From Rhodococcus ruber (lineage in GTDB: Bacteria; Actinomycetota; Actinomycetes; Mycobacteriales; Mycobacteriaceae), in NCBI RefSeq assembly GCF_027270735.1, contig NZ_JAPWIJ010000003.1:434001-498000 (forward strand): a DNA stretch of 64,000 nucleotides. Direction: 5' to 3'. Positions 46,514 to 56,310 of the stretch are shown here, one piece after another. The translations under genes were made by a program, and so were the position numbers. Within the stretch, counting starts at the first letter, position 1, and each line of letters begins with the position of its first letter. The notes under the pieces are model-generated. The model did no database searches, was not told where the DNA came from, and saw nothing but the letters and a program-made list of their open reading frames with translations.

Positions 46514-49474
46514 TCAGCTACCTGCGCGGTTGTAGGCGTCGACGGCGGTCTGCAGATTCTCGAGTGCAGTGCCGAGATCCGCAAGGTTTCCGCTCTGCTG
46601 CGCGGTACGCACAGCGGACAGAGCAGAATTCAAGCCGGAGACGGCCGCATCCCGGGTCGTCGAAGAACCGGTGGCCGGTGTCGGAGTTGCCGAAGGCGTG
46701 CCGCCGTCGGACGGCGTCGTCTCGGGCACGGCACCCGGCTGGGTGGTGCCGTCGGTCTCACCGGGTGCGGTGACGGTCCGTCCGGCACCCGCTCCGAACA
46801 CCTGCTCGATGGCTTCGGGCAGGGTCGCGGCATAGCCGACTCGTCCCTCGTACGAGACCAGCACTCGAATCAACTGCGGGTACGCCGATGCCTCGTTGGT
46901 ACGCGAGGCGTACACGGGCTCCACATAGATCAACCCACCGTTGCCGACCGGAAGGGTCAGCAGGTTGCCGAACTCGACGGTGTTCTCACGGCGCACGATG
47001 CCCAAGCTCTCGGACACGTCCGTCGTCGTCGTCATCTGGTTCTGCACCTGATTCGGACCCTGGGTGGATGTATCCGTCGGCAATCTCAGCACGGTGATCT
47101 TGCCGTAGTTTTCCGGATCGGAATCTGCACTGACGTACGCGCCGAGAACTTCACGCCGGTAGCCCACCAACGCACTGGTCAGCTGGAACGACGCCTGGTT
47201 CTCCTCGTTGGAGACATCGGACGCGACGACGTAGTACGGCGGCTGCTTGGCCGAGGTGTTCTCCGCCGTCGGGTCCGTCGGAACTTCCCAGAAGGCGTTG
47301 TTGGTGAAGAACTCTCGCGGATCGTTGACGTGGTACTTGGTGAGCAGCTCACGCTGGACCTTGAACAGGTCCTCCGGGTAACGGAAGTGATCGCGAAGTT
47401 CGTCGGACACCTGATCCTTCGGGATGACGGTTCCGGGGAACACGCCTTCCCATGCCTTGAGCACAGGATCGTTCTCATCCTGTTCGTAGAGCTTGACGGT
47501 GCCGTCGTAGGCGTCGACCGTGGCCTTCACCGAGTTCCGGATGTACGACACTTCCCGGCTCGGCAGCGCACGGGTCGTGGTGGACTCGATGCTGTCGGCA
47601 GTGGCGTCTTCGAGCGACATCCGCTGGGCATACGGGAAGTTGTCCAACGTGGTGTAGCCGTCGATGATCCAGACGAGCTTGCCCTCGACGATCGCCGGGT
47701 AAGTCGATCCATCGGTGGTCAACCAGGGTGCAACCTTCTGGACCCTGTCACGGGGATCGCGATTGAACAGGATCTTCGACTCGTCACCGATCACACTCGA
47801 GAAGAGGATGTTGCGCTCGGCGTACTTGCTGGCGAACACCAGACGGTTGAAGAAATTGCCGATGTTCACCCCGGCCGCACCGTCGTAGGTGTAGCTCTTG
47901 CTGTCGGTGTCGTACTCGCGAGGCTCGCCGGTGGAACCGACGATCGAGTAGTCGGCATCGGAGTTGGCGATGACCGGTCCGAAATAGATGCGCGGCTGAT
48001 CGAGGTCGCCGGGGCCGTCCTTTCGAATCGAGCCCTCGGCATCGTTCTCGATCCAGTTCACCTGGTAGTTCGGGTAACCGCCCCGTCCGCCGCTGGATTC
48101 GTCGGCGACGGCTTCGTCGACGGAGTTGGCGGGTGCTGCCACGAAGCCGTTTCCGTGGGTGAACACCGTATGGCGGTTGATCCAGTCGCGCTGGTTCGCA
48201 TCGAGCGTCTGCGGTGAGATCTCGCGCGCGGCAACGACGTAATCGCGTAGGTTGCCGTCTGCATCCGGATACCGGTCCACGGCCAGCGTGTCGGGGAACC
48301 CGTAGAAGTTTCGGATCTGACGCTGCTGGGTGAAGGTAGGTGCCAGGATGTTCGGGTCGAGCAGACGGATGTTGGACATCGTCGCCGACTCCGACGCCAC
48401 CTCACCGGGGCTCAACGCTGCTTCGCCGGAGTAGTTCCGGTAAGTGACCACGTCATCGGTCAACCCGTATGCGGCTCGGGTGGCCGCGATGTTGCGCTCG
48501 ATGTACGTGCTCTCCTTGTCGGCCGCGTTCGGACGCACCGAGAACTGCTCCATGACCAACGGCCAGACTGCACCGATCAGGATCGACGAAAGGACCAGCA
48601 ATGCCGTGGCCAACGCCGGAATTCTGAGGTCGCGCAGGAAAATTGCCGAGAAGAACGCGATCGCACAGATCACTGCGATGGCCAACAGAATGAGTTTTGC
48701 CGGCAACACGGCATTGATGTCGGTGAATCCGGCTCCGGTGAATGTCGGCTCCTTGCGACCGCTCGACAACAACGTGTACCGGTCGAACCAGTAGGCAACG
48801 GCCTTGAGCAGAACGAAGCTGCCGGCGATGACAGCGAGTTGAATTCGCGCCGAGCGGGTGAGTGCACCTTCACGCCCGGCTAGCCGGATCCCGCCGAATA
48901 CGTACTGCGTCACCAGGTTCGCGAAGAAGGCAACCAAGATGGCAACGAACAGCCAGTTGAGGATGAATCGGTAGAACGGCAGGTCGAACGAGTAGAACCC
49001 GACGTCGAGGCCGAACTGCGGGTCGGTCTGGCCGAAGTCTCCGCCGTGCAGGAACAGCTGCACGGTCACCCAGTTGGTCTGGGCGATCATGCCGGACAGG
49101 AATCCGAACACGACCGGAATTCCGATGCCGAACAGGCGCAACCGGCTCATCACCGTGGTGCGGTACCGCGCGATCGGATCGTTGGGACCGGCCACCGGAA
49201 CGAACACCGGACGGTTGCGGTACGCCAACAACAATGCGGCGAACACGATGAGTCCGACGACCAGAGCGACGACGAGGAAGATCACCAATCGCGTCAGCAG
49301 CGTGGTGGTGTACACGCCACGGAAGTCGACTTCGCCGAACCACAGCCAATTGGTGTACATGTCGATCAGACGGGGACCGATGAGTAGCAGACCTGCTGCT
49401 ACCAAGGCCAGTACGAGCAAGATCCGGCTTCGCCGCGACAACGACGGCATACCGGTGGGGGGCCTCATGCCCAC
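46514..49474 (-). CDS. UPF0182 family large membrane protein
   Basis: A 986-residue protein with about seven N-terminal membrane helices ([40 protein letters not shown] and others to about residue 310) and a large extracytoplasmic domain containing [52 protein letters not shown] and [18 protein letters not shown]. It ends in a Pro/Thr-rich linker and a helical tail. GTG at 49474 gives an N-terminus ([18 protein letters not shown]) that parallels Rv3193c. Function unknown. Confidence 0.88.
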   Translation of the reverse strand: MGMRPPTGMPSLSRRSRILLVLALVAAGLLLIGPRLIDMYTNWLWFGEVDFRGVYTTTLLTRLVIFLVVALVVGLIVFAALLLAYRNRPVFVPVAGPNDPIARYRTTVMSRLRLFGIGIPVVFGFLSGMIAQTNWVTVQLFLHGGDFGQTDPQFGLDVGFYSFDLPFYRFILNWLFVAILVAFFANLVTQYVFGGIRLAGREGALTRSARIQLAVIAGSFVLLKAVAYWFDRYTLLSSGRKEPTFTGAGFTDINAVLPAKLILLAIAVICAIAFFSAIFLRDLRIPALATALLVLSSILIGAVWPLVMEQFSVRPNAADKESTYIERNIAATRAAYGLTDDVVTYRNYSGEAALSPGEVASESATMSNIRLLDPNILAPTFTQQRQIRNFYGFPDTLAVDRYPDADGNLRDYVVAAREISPQTLDANQRDWINRHTVFTHGNGFVAAPANSVDEAVADESSGGRGGYPNYQVNWIENDAEGSIRKDGPGDLDQPRIYFGPVIANSDADYSIVGSTGEPREYDTDSKSYTYDGAAGVNIGNFFNRLVFASKYAERNILFSSVIGDESKILFNRDPRDRVQKVAPWLTTDGSTYPAIVEGKLVWIIDGYTTLDNFPYAQRMSLEDATADSIESTTTRALPSREVSYIRNSVKATVDAYDGTVKLYEQDENDPVLKAWEGVFPGTVIPKDQVSDELRDHFRYPEDLFKVQRELLTKYHVNDPREFFTNNAFWEVPTDPTAENTSAKQPPYYVVASDVSNEENQASFQLTSALVGYRREVLGAYVSADSDPENYGKITVLRLPTDTSTQGPNQVQNQMTTTTDVSESLGIVRRENTVEFGNLLTLPVGNGGLIYVEPVYASRTNEASAYPQLIRVLVSYEGRVGYAATLPEAIEQVFGAGAGRTVTAPGETDGTTQPGAVPETTPSDGGTPSATPTPATGSSTTRDAAVSGLNSALSAVRTAQQSGNLADLGTALENLQTAVDAYNRAGS

Positions 49475-49672
49475 GAGCCACACTCCAACTTCGGGCGACG
49501 CCGACGGCGCCGCAGATGACTTAGGCGGTGCACATTCCGTGCACCGCATGTCCGTTTCGCCCTACTGTACGTACGTTGATCCTACGGCTGCGACGCCCGT
49601 ACTGCGGCCACTGTCGAACGCAGGTCAGGAGGGTCGGCGTCCATAGAACCGTCCGGATGCGAGGATAGTGCC

Positions 49673-50329
49673 GTGAGCAACGACAGCGACGGACTGCCCG
49701 GCCGAGACGATTTCGGTGACGAGTTCGACCCCGAATCGGGTGGACAGGATGTGGCGCAGGCTTTGGCCCGGTGCGCGCGTGAAGTAGCGGATTTCGTCGA
49801 CGCAGGCGGATGGCACCAGGCGCCTCAGATGTTCGCCTTGGTACCCACAGCGACTCTCGCAGCAGCGGAACCCGGTCTGCTCGACGACTTGGCCGACGGC
49901 GCAGCTCTGACTCCGATTCAGCAGCACTCACTCCCCGAGGACATCACCGGCGGCTCCCCCGCCCTGGACGAATTCCTCGCCACCTCGACGTGGCCCGAGG
50001 GTGTCGTCGGATGCGCTCTGGCGCAAGAGATCGTCGTACTTCCCCCGGCCGCCGAATCGACCCTCGACGATGCCTTGATGCCGTTGCTCGCCGATCCCGA
50101 CGCGGCAGACCGAGCGGCTCGCTCGGCCGCCGAGAACCATCCCGAGAAGCGGGATGCCCGGCTGATCGTCGCGGTCCTCAAGGACGGACCGTCCCTGACG
50201 CTGCTGCAGTTGCATCCGGACGAGGACGCCGACCCCTTCGCGCCGATCGACCTACGCGTCGCAGAGGATTTGGCACCCAATGTCGTACACGGGCTCTACG
50301 CCACCTTCGACACCGTCGAAGACGACTAG
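49673..50329 (+). CDS. PPA1309 family protein
   Basis: A 218-residue soluble protein of an actinobacteria-restricted family. Recognisable segments are VAQALARCAREVADFVDAGG, ALVPTATLAAAEPGLL, WPEGVVGCALAQEIVVLP and the C-terminal ARLIVAVLKDGPSLTLLQLH. No catalytic motif is evident. GTG start at 49673 with GAGGAT upstream. Divergent from the UPF0182 gene and convergent with the PDZ protease. Confidence 0.78.
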   Translation: MSNDSDGLPGRDDFGDEFDPESGGQDVAQALARCAREVADFVDAGGWHQAPQMFALVPTATLAAAEPGLLDDLADGAALTPIQQHSLPEDITGGSPALDEFLATSTWPEGVVGCALAQEIVVLPPAAESTLDDALMPLLADPDAADRAARSAAENHPEKRDARLIVAVLKDGPSLTLLQLHPDEDADPFAPIDLRVAEDLAPNVVHGLYATFDTVEDD

Positions 50330-50360
50330 CCGGGACATCGACGGCAGAATTCGAGACAGT

Positions 50361-51386
50361 TCAGCTGCAGGACGGCGCGTCGGCACCGGAGCCGATCGCC
50401 TGCAGCGCCCCGACAGCGCTGTCCAGTGATTCGACGCGCACCAGGCGGAGTCCGTCGGGGACGTTCTGTTGCGCCTCACCGCAGTTCGCGTCCGGAACCA
50501 GGAACGTGGTGGCTCCCGCTTCACGGGCGGCGATCAGCTTGTACGGAATGCCGCCGATCGGGCCGACCGTTCCGTCGGCATCTATGGTTCCGGTGCCTGC
50601 AACGAACTCTCCGTTGCTCAACTCGCCGGGACTGAGCTTGTCCACCACGGCGAGGCTGAACATCAGTCCGGCCGAGGGTCCACCGACGTCGGCGAGGTTG
50701 AACTTCACCTCGAACGGCACGCCGGGCTGCTCTTCGGGAGTGACGCCGAGGTACCCCTTCGATGCGTCGTCGGGCCGCGCGCCCAATACCACCGCACTCG
50801 TCTGCGTCGTACCGTCTCGCACGTACTCGATGTCCAGCGAATCGCCCGGCGCTCGGGCGCTGACGGCCTCACGCACTGCAGACGCGGTGGCGACCGGGCT
50901 GCCGCCGACCGAGACGAGCGTGTCCCCCACGTTCAGCACCCCGGCGGCGGGCCCATCCTCGGCCACGCTCGCCACGGCCAACGAGACGGGTAGATCCAGG
51001 TGGTGCAGTGCGGCAAGTTCAGCGCTGGACTCGGACTCCTCGAAATCCGCTTGGTTACCCTCCTGCACTTCTTCCTTCGACTTGTCGGGCGGATAGACCT
51101 CTTCACGCGGAACGAGGCCCTGACGGCCGCTCGCCCAGAAACCGATGGCCTCGAACAGATTGAGTTGATCGCGGACGGCCACCGTCGTCATGTTCAGATG
51201 CCCTGCGGTCGGATCGACGTCGGTTCCGTCGATCTGCACCACGGGCACTCCGTCGACATCGCCGAGGGTGTTGTACGTGGGGCCGGGGCCGAGGGCGGCG
51301 AACGGAACGGTGACGACCGATCCGGTGACGCCCAGCACCACCACCGGTACCAGCGCAGCGACAAGAGTGGCGATCCTTCGGTTCAC
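50361..51386 (-). CDS. Membrane-anchored PDZ/Lon-type serine protease (YlbL family)
   Basis: A 341-residue protein: signal-anchor helix at about residues 7-30, a PDZ domain (about 125-205, ASVAEDGPAAGVLNVGD) and an S16 Lon-like protease domain with the Ser238-Lys283 dyad (DVGGPSAGLMFS and IPYKLIAAREAGA). It would act on the outer face of the membrane. It corresponds to Rv3194c. Targets unknown. Confidence 0.92.
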   Translation of the reverse strand: MNRRIATLVAALVPVVVLGVTGSVVTVPFAALGPGPTYNTLGDVDGVPVVQIDGTDVDPTAGHLNMTTVAVRDQLNLFEAIGFWASGRQGLVPREEVYPPDKSKEEVQEGNQADFEESESSAELAALHHLDLPVSLAVASVAEDGPAAGVLNVGDTLVSVGGSPVATASAVREAVSARAPGDSLDIEYVRDGTTQTSAVVLGARPDDASKGYLGVTPEEQPGVPFEVKFNLADVGGPSAGLMFSLAVVDKLSPGELSNGEFVAGTGTIDADGTVGPIGGIPYKLIAAREAGATTFLVPDANCGEAQQNVPDGLRLVRVESLDSAVGALQAIGSGADAPSCS

Positions 51387-51529
51387 TCGGTAGACACTAG
51401 ATCCGAACGTGCGGTGCCATGGATACCGCCCCTGCCGGAGCCCGTTGCGCAGAGCGCGAGCTTCTACTGTTCGCCGTCAGCGTGACGATCTTCCGCGCTC
51501 CCCGTGCACATGGCTTGTACCGTTGAGAC

Positions 51530-52939
51530 ATGAGCAATTTTGGTTTCGGTGCTTCCGACGACGACCCGGACAAGAAGAAGGATCCGGACGGTTCGGGCAA
51601 CCCCGCCGGTTTCGGCTTCGGCGCGGAGGGTTTCGACCCTGCCCAGCTGGGCCAGATGCTCACCCAGTTCGGTCAGATGCTCAGCGGCATGGGCGCTGCT
51701 GGCGGGACCGGTTCCGGACCGGTGAACTACGACTTGGCCAAGCAGCTGGCTCGTCAGCAGATGGGTGATTTCAGCCCGGTGTCGGCGGGCGAGCGCGAGG
51801 CGATCACCGACGCCGCACACCTGGCCGAGCTCTGGCTGGACGGGGCAACGACCCTGCCTGCCGGTGCCACGAAGACCGTTGCGTGGACGCCGGTCGACTG
51901 GCTCGACAACACGATCGACACCTGGAAGCGACTGTGCGACCCGGTCGCCGAGCAGATTTCGGGCATGTGGACATCCGGCCTCCCCGCCGAGGCCCACCAG
52001 ATGGCCGGACCCATGATGGGCATGCTGACTCAGATGGGCGGAATGGCCTTCGGTTCGCAGCTCGGCCAGGCCCTCGGCCAGCTTTCCAAGGAGGTACTCA
52101 CCTCGACCGACATCGGGCTACCACTCGGACCGTCGGGCACGGCGGCGTTGTTGCCGTCGGCCATAGCGTCGTTCAGTGAGGGTCTCGAGCAACCCGAGCG
52201 TGAGGTCTTGGTGTTCCTTGCGGCGAGGGAAGCCGCACACCAGCGGCTCTACAGCCATATTCCATGGCTGCGGCAACGGGTTCTGGCCACGGTCGAGGAG
52301 TACGCGCGCGGAATACGGATGGACTTCTCGGCTATCGAGGAGGCAGCAGCCGGCCTCGACCCCTCCGCGCTGACCGATCCGTCGAAGATCGAAGCAATTC
52401 TGCAGCAGGGTGCCTTCGAGCCGCAGACGACGCCGGAGCAGAAGCACGCACTCGAGCGTCTGGAGACGTTGCTGGCCCTGGTCGAAGGATGGGTCGAGAC
52501 CGTGGTCGCGGCTGCGCTGGGCGACCGGCTGCCGGGGGCGGTGGCACTCGGCGAGACCATCCGCCGACGTCGGGCGTCCGGTGGCCCGGCCGAGCAGACC
52601 TTCGCCACGTTGGTCGGCCTCGAATTGCGCCCACGCAAGGTTCGCGAAGCAGCCGATCTGTGGCGCCAACTCCTCGCCGCAGCCGACATCGAGGGACGCG
52701 ACGGAGTGTGGGCCCACCCCGATCTTCTGCCCGACTCGTCGGATCTGGACAACCCTGCGGCGTTCATCGACCGCGTGGTAGGTGGTGGAACCTCGAACTT
52801 CGACGACCCGATCGCACAGCTCGAAGCGATGGAGGCCAAAGAACGCGCGGAAGCCGAACAGGCCGCGGGCAAGGACGACGAAAGCAAGGGCGACGAGAGC
52901 ACCGACGGTGATCCCGAAAAGGGTTCATCCACAAGCTGA
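51530..52939 (+). CDS. DUF2342 putative zinc-dependent metalloprotease
   Basis: A 469-residue protein of the DUF2342 family (Rv3195 type). After a Gly/Asp-rich N-terminus (NFGFGASDDDPDKKKDPDGS) come helical regions with WTPVDWLDNTIDTWKRL, the core REAAHQRLYSHIPWLRQRV, and LVGLELRPRKVREAADLW. The family is called a zinc metalloprotease, but no HEXXH is visible; REAAH is the closest feature, so activity is uncertain. The acidic tail is low-complexity. Divergent from the PDZ protease gene. Confidence 0.85.
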   Translation: MSNFGFGASDDDPDKKKDPDGSGNPAGFGFGAEGFDPAQLGQMLTQFGQMLSGMGAAGGTGSGPVNYDLAKQLARQQMGDFSPVSAGEREAITDAAHLAELWLDGATTLPAGATKTVAWTPVDWLDNTIDTWKRLCDPVAEQISGMWTSGLPAEAHQMAGPMMGMLTQMGGMAFGSQLGQALGQLSKEVLTSTDIGLPLGPSGTAALLPSAIASFSEGLEQPEREVLVFLAAREAAHQRLYSHIPWLRQRVLATVEEYARGIRMDFSAIEEAAAGLDPSALTDPSKIEAILQQGAFEPQTTPEQKHALERLETLLALVEGWVETVVAAALGDRLPGAVALGETIRRRRASGGPAEQTFATLVGLELRPRKVREAADLWRQLLAAADIEGRDGVWAHPDLLPDSSDLDNPAAFIDRVVGGGTSNFDDPIAQLEAMEAKERAEAEQAAGKDDESKGDESTDGDPEKGSSTS

Positions 52940-53061
52940 CCCAGTAAAATTCACACGAGTTCCACTTCTTCGTCGAACGCCTGCTCGGAGGCACAGCCAC
53001 CCTGTGGATAACGTGCCTCGGGCGGGCGTTGACGGGAGTGTTCGCTGTCAGAGTGTGTTCC

Positions 53062-53946
53062 ATGATCACACCGACCGTTCGACTCGATCCTGCGGTGGCA
53101 ATACTGCCTCGACGGGACGGCACCGTTCAACTGGGCTGGAGCCCCGAGACCAGCGTCGTCGTCACTCCGCCTCCCGGTGCCGAGCCGGGTTCGATGCTCG
53201 AGCTGCTCCGGCTGCTCGCCGCAGGCCGTTCGAGACCTCATATCGTCTGTCATGCAATGACATTGGGACTCTCCGCCAATCGGACATCGGCGATGCTCGG
53301 CGAGTTGGAGGAGTCCGGGTTGCTGGTGCACGGCACGAGCGGGCCCGTCGCGTCGCAGCACGCTACGACGGACGGGCCGGGGACGGTACGGACCGTCCAC
53401 CTCGTCGGGCGGGGTCCGCTGTCGGACGCATTGGCCTCGGGCCTGAATCGGACCAGCGCCGCGGTGAGCCGATCGAGCCTGACGCCCACGCGCTACCCAC
53501 AGTCGGCGGTGAATTCGTGGACCTACGACATCGTCGTGCTCGCCGACGATCTGGTCGCCGAGCCCCGATTGGTGACCGATCTGGTGCGTATGCGCATCCC
53601 CCATCTTCAGGTGCGGCTGCGGGACGGAAAGGGTGTGGTCGGGCCCTTCGTACTGCCCGGCCGAACGAGTTGCCTACGCTGCGCAGATCTGACTCGCTGC
53701 GACCTCGATCCCGAATGGCCGCATCTCTCGGCTCAGCTGCTCGGCACTGTCGGCCAGGCCAGCAGCGCGACGGTGTTGGCCACGGCCGCGTTTGCCTTCG
53801 CCCAGCTCGAACCCCTCATCGGCCGTTCCGACGGGTCGATGCCCGAAACCGCCGACTGCACGATGGAGTTGGATCTCGCAGCACGCGCAACCACGGTGCA
53901 CAAAAGACTGTGGTCCAAGCACCCGCACTGTGATTGCTGGCATTGA
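53062..53946 (+). CDS. ThiF/E1-like protein related to TOMM cyclodehydratase partners
   Basis: A 294-residue protein (Rv3196 type). The N-terminal third (LDPAVAILPRRDGTVQLGW, then a small helical domain) resembles the peptide-binding region of azoline-forming cyclodehydratase partners. The middle is a degenerate Rossmann region starting RTVHLVGRGPLSDALASGLN. Cysteines CLRCADLTRC and CDCWH near the end could bind zinc. No YcaO partner, precursor peptide or E1 catalytic Cys is recognisable. ATG at 53062. Function unknown. Confidence 0.72.
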   Translation: MITPTVRLDPAVAILPRRDGTVQLGWSPETSVVVTPPPGAEPGSMLELLRLLAAGRSRPHIVCHAMTLGLSANRTSAMLGELEESGLLVHGTSGPVASQHATTDGPGTVRTVHLVGRGPLSDALASGLNRTSAAVSRSSLTPTRYPQSAVNSWTYDIVVLADDLVAEPRLVTDLVRMRIPHLQVRLRDGKGVVGPFVLPGRTSCLRCADLTRCDLDPEWPHLSAQLLGTVGQASSATVLATAAFAFAQLEPLIGRSDGSMPETADCTMELDLAARATTVHKRLWSKHPHCDCWH

Positions 53947-54027
53947 CCGGACACGGTCACCTCGGCCGATACGGGTCGGAACAGGACGGTCCGAGCAATT
54001 GTCGGAAGGTTCAGCCATGATGGAGCT

Positions 54028-55338
54028 GTGTCTGACATACCGCGCCGTGGATCGACTCGTACTGCAAAACTGGCCAGCATTCCATTGGGAATGGCGGGCC
54101 GGGCCGCTGTGGGCTTCGGCAAGAAGCTCGCCGGCGGAAATCGCGACGAGATCGATGCGGACATGGCCGCGAAAGCTGCGGAACAGCTCTTCTCCGTTCT
54201 CGGCGAGCTCAAGGGCGGTGCCATGAAGCTGGGGCAGATGCTCTCGGTGATGGAAGCCGCCGTTCCGGAGGAGTATTCCGAGCCGTACCGAGAAGCGCTG
54301 ACCAAACTCCAAGCGCAGGGTCCGCCCATGCCGGCAAAGACGGTCCACAGAGTGTTGGACCAACAACTCGGAACGGCGTGGCGATCGCGCTTTCTCGATT
54401 TCGACGACACTGCGATTGCCTCGGCGAGCATCGGCCAGGTGCACCGGGCCACGTGGTCGGACGGTCGGGACGTTGCAGTGAAAATTCAGTACCCGGGTGC
54501 GGACGATGCACTGCGCTCCGACCTCAAGACTCTGTCGCGTTTCGCGAACCTGTTCAGCACCGTGCTCGCGGGCACCGACGTCAAGCCGGTGCTCGAGGAG
54601 CTCACTGCCCGCACAGAGGATGAACTCGACTACCGTATCGAGGCCGCGAATCAGCGGGTGTTCAGTAAGGAGTTCGCGGGAGATCCGCAGTTCGCAATTC
54701 CCAAAATTGTTGCCAGCGCGCCCAGAGTCGTTGTCAGCGAATGGATGACGGGTCGGCCGTTGGCGGACGTCATTGCCAGCGGTACCGCCGAGGAACGTAA
54801 CCGGGCGGGCGAGCTACTGGCCCTGTTCGCGTTCGTGTCACCCGCTCGGGCCAAGTTGTTGCACGCAGACCCGCACCCAGGAAACTTCATGATGCTCGAC
54901 GACGGGCGTATGGGTGTCATCGATTTCGGTGCATGCGCTCCGATGCCTGACGGTCTTCCACCCGTTCTCGGCCGGATGGTTTCGCTCGCCCGCGACGAGA
55001 AATTCGACGAACTCGTGGTGTTGTTCACCGAGAGCGGCTTCGTGGTGCCGGGCCGCACGGTGACAGAGAAAGAAATTGCGGACTACCTGCGTCCCTTCAC
55101 CGACCCGATCCACACCGAGTCGTTCCACTTCACCCGCGCGTGGCTGCAGAAGGCTGCGGGTACTGCCGCAGATTTCAACAGTGCTCAGTTTCGTACTGTT
55201 CGAGCATTGAACATGCCCGCCGAATACGTGATGATCTTCCGCGTTCTCGGTGGACTGGTGGGAATCTGCGCCCAGCTCGACGCCTACGCGCCGTACATGG
55301 CAATCCTCACCGCGTGGATGCCCGGCTTCACCGACTGA
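54028..55338 (+). CDS. ABC1/UbiB family protein kinase-like ATPase
   Basis: A 436-residue atypical kinase. Family motifs: KxGQ in GGAMKLGQMLS, the Ala-rich loop ASIGQVHRATW, VAVKIQYPG (ATP-site Lys), ED in RTEDELDYRIEA, and HADPHPGNFMMLDDGRMGVI (catalytic and metal loops). These proteins support quinone or lipid metabolism; in M. tuberculosis the equivalent (Rv3197) lies beside whiB7 and has been linked to macrolide tolerance. GTG start at 54028. It ends in a terminator hairpin shared with whiB7. Confidence 0.9.
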   Translation: MSDIPRRGSTRTAKLASIPLGMAGRAAVGFGKKLAGGNRDEIDADMAAKAAEQLFSVLGELKGGAMKLGQMLSVMEAAVPEEYSEPYREALTKLQAQGPPMPAKTVHRVLDQQLGTAWRSRFLDFDDTAIASASIGQVHRATWSDGRDVAVKIQYPGADDALRSDLKTLSRFANLFSTVLAGTDVKPVLEELTARTEDELDYRIEAANQRVFSKEFAGDPQFAIPKIVASAPRVVVSEWMTGRPLADVIASGTAEERNRAGELLALFAFVSPARAKLLHADPHPGNFMMLDDGRMGVIDFGACAPMPDGLPPVLGRMVSLARDEKFDELVVLFTESGFVVPGRTVTEKEIADYLRPFTDPIHTESFHFTRAWLQKAAGTAADFNSAQFRTVRALNMPAEYVMIFRVLGGLVGICAQLDAYAPYMAILTAWMPGFTD

Positions 55339-55360
55339 ACTATTCGGTGAAGCCGGGCAT
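55318..55360. terminator. Hairpin terminator partly inside the ABC1 gene end
   Basis: ATGCCCGGCTTCACCG (55318-55333) pairs perfectly with CGGTGAAGCCGGGCAT (55345-55360), a 16-pair stem. The left arm is coding sequence, and the stop codon (55336-55338) lies in the loop. It can serve both convergent genes. Confidence 0.8.
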
Positions 55361-55372
55361 CAGCTACGGAGA

Positions 55373-55708
55373 TCATGCTGCGTTCTTACGTGGTCGTCCC
55401 CGAGGACGCTTCCGGGCGATGACCACTCCTTGATCGAGGATCTCCCCGCCCCATACGCCCCAGGGCTCGGCACGGTCCAATGCCGCATCCAGGCAGGTAC
55501 GCCTGATGGGGCACTGAGCGCACAGCGCCTTCGCCTGCTCGAGTTCGGCAGGGGTGTCGGCGAACCACATGTCGGGGTTCGCCGCTCGGCAGGGTACGGA
55601 CAGCTGCAGCTCGGCCAATTCGGTCGAGCCCAATTCAGTGGAACACTGTGCAGCGTAGGCACTTTCGGACTCTGGTCGGCATGTCGTCCGGATCGTGGCG
55701 GTTGACAC
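55373..55708 (-). CDS. whiB7: WhiB7 iron-sulfur transcriptional regulator
   Basis: A 111-residue WhiB protein that with SigA activates intrinsic antibiotic-resistance genes. Cluster ligands Cys40, Cys63, Cys66 and Cys72, the turn GVWGGE (84-89) and the C-terminal AT-hook RPRGRPRK (101-108) are all present. The GTG at 55708 has AGGAGAC upstream. The N-terminal 38 residues are longer than in mycobacterial WhiB7 and contain two extra cysteines (Cys10, Cys22). Expression appears controlled by the promoter, upstream ORF and hairpin further upstream. Confidence 0.95.
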   Translation of the reverse strand: MSTATIRTTCRPESESAYAAQCSTELGSTELAELQLSVPCRAANPDMWFADTPAELEQAKALCAQCPIRRTCLDAALDRAEPWGVWGGEILDQGVVIARKRPRGRPRKNAA

Positions 55709-55810
55709 GTCGGTCTCCTCTACTTTTCGTGCGGCGTCGTTGTCGGTTCGAGGGGTAATGCGAACCATGTCGGCCTCACGTTCGGGTAGAGGGACTACCT
55801 GAACGACAAA

Positions 55811-55842
55811 GGCCACGGTCCGCGTTGTGCGGGTCCGTGGCC
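55811..55842 (-). terminator. Attenuator hairpin in the whiB7 leader
   Basis: GGCCACGG (55811-55818) pairs with CCGTGGCC (55835-55842), with further inner pairs. On the minus strand the stem is followed by TTTGTCGTT. It lies 20 bases after the upstream-ORF stop and 103 bases before the whiB7 start, where a conditional terminator would be expected. Confidence 0.7.
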
Positions 55843-55861
55843 TGGTGGGCTTTCGAAGCGT

Positions 55862-56167
55862 CTACCTACAGTGAAGTCGGTGTCTGCTGTCGAGCACGGA
55901 CGCGCCTGGTGCGCGGTGACGTCGGGCTGCCTGAGCAACGGCTTTCGCTCCTGGTGCCAGGGCAACCTGGGCGGAATTCGACCCCGAGGCCACGTATGCG
56001 GACTCGTGGATGGGACCGAAAGCGGAGGAACGAATCCACGTCTGCGCAACAGAGCCTGCGGCGGCGGCATGAGTGCCGAGAGGGGCAACTCCGAAAGGTG
56101 CCGTGCCGAGGACAGGGCTGAACGCGACGGTTGCATCGGCAACGGCGGCGTGGAATGTGTTGATCAT
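55862..56167 (-). CDS. Upstream ORF in the whiB7 leader (101 codons)
   Basis: The frame starts at ATG 56167 with AGGAG spaced 9 bases upstream and encodes MINTFHAAVADATVAFSPVL followed by an Ala/Gly/Ser-rich sequence ending HRLHCR. It lies between the whiB7 promoter and the attenuator hairpin. Upstream ORFs that sense slowed translation are described in mycobacterial whiB7 leaders, so this is probably regulatory rather than making a functional protein. The length is unusual for a leader peptide; only the first part may matter. Confidence 0.65.
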   Translation of the reverse strand: MINTFHAAVADATVAFSPVLGTAPFGVAPLGTHAAAAGSVAQTWIRSSAFGPIHESAYVASGSNSAQVALAPGAKAVAQAARRHRAPGASVLDSRHRLHCR

Positions 56168-56236
56168 TTCTTTCAGCTCCTGTTCTGGTCTCGTTGGCGG
56201 ATTGGACAGTGCGCGATCTCCCGCGGCACGTGAAAC

Positions 56237-56275
56237 AGACTAAGCCCCCCGCCGATATCTGCACAAGTTATTTTT
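56237..56275 (-). promoter_or_regulatory. whiB7 autoregulated promoter
   Basis: On the minus strand AAAAAT (56270-56275), three bases, then the -35 element TTGTGC (56261-56266), an 18-base spacer and the -10 element TAGTCT (56237-56242). An AT-rich tract 3 bases upstream of the -35 is the recognition feature of WhiB7-dependent promoters, where the AT-hook binds. Confidence 0.8.
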
Positions 56276-56310
56276 GACCAGCAGTTTCTCGGCGATCTCC
56301 ACTCGCCCGG

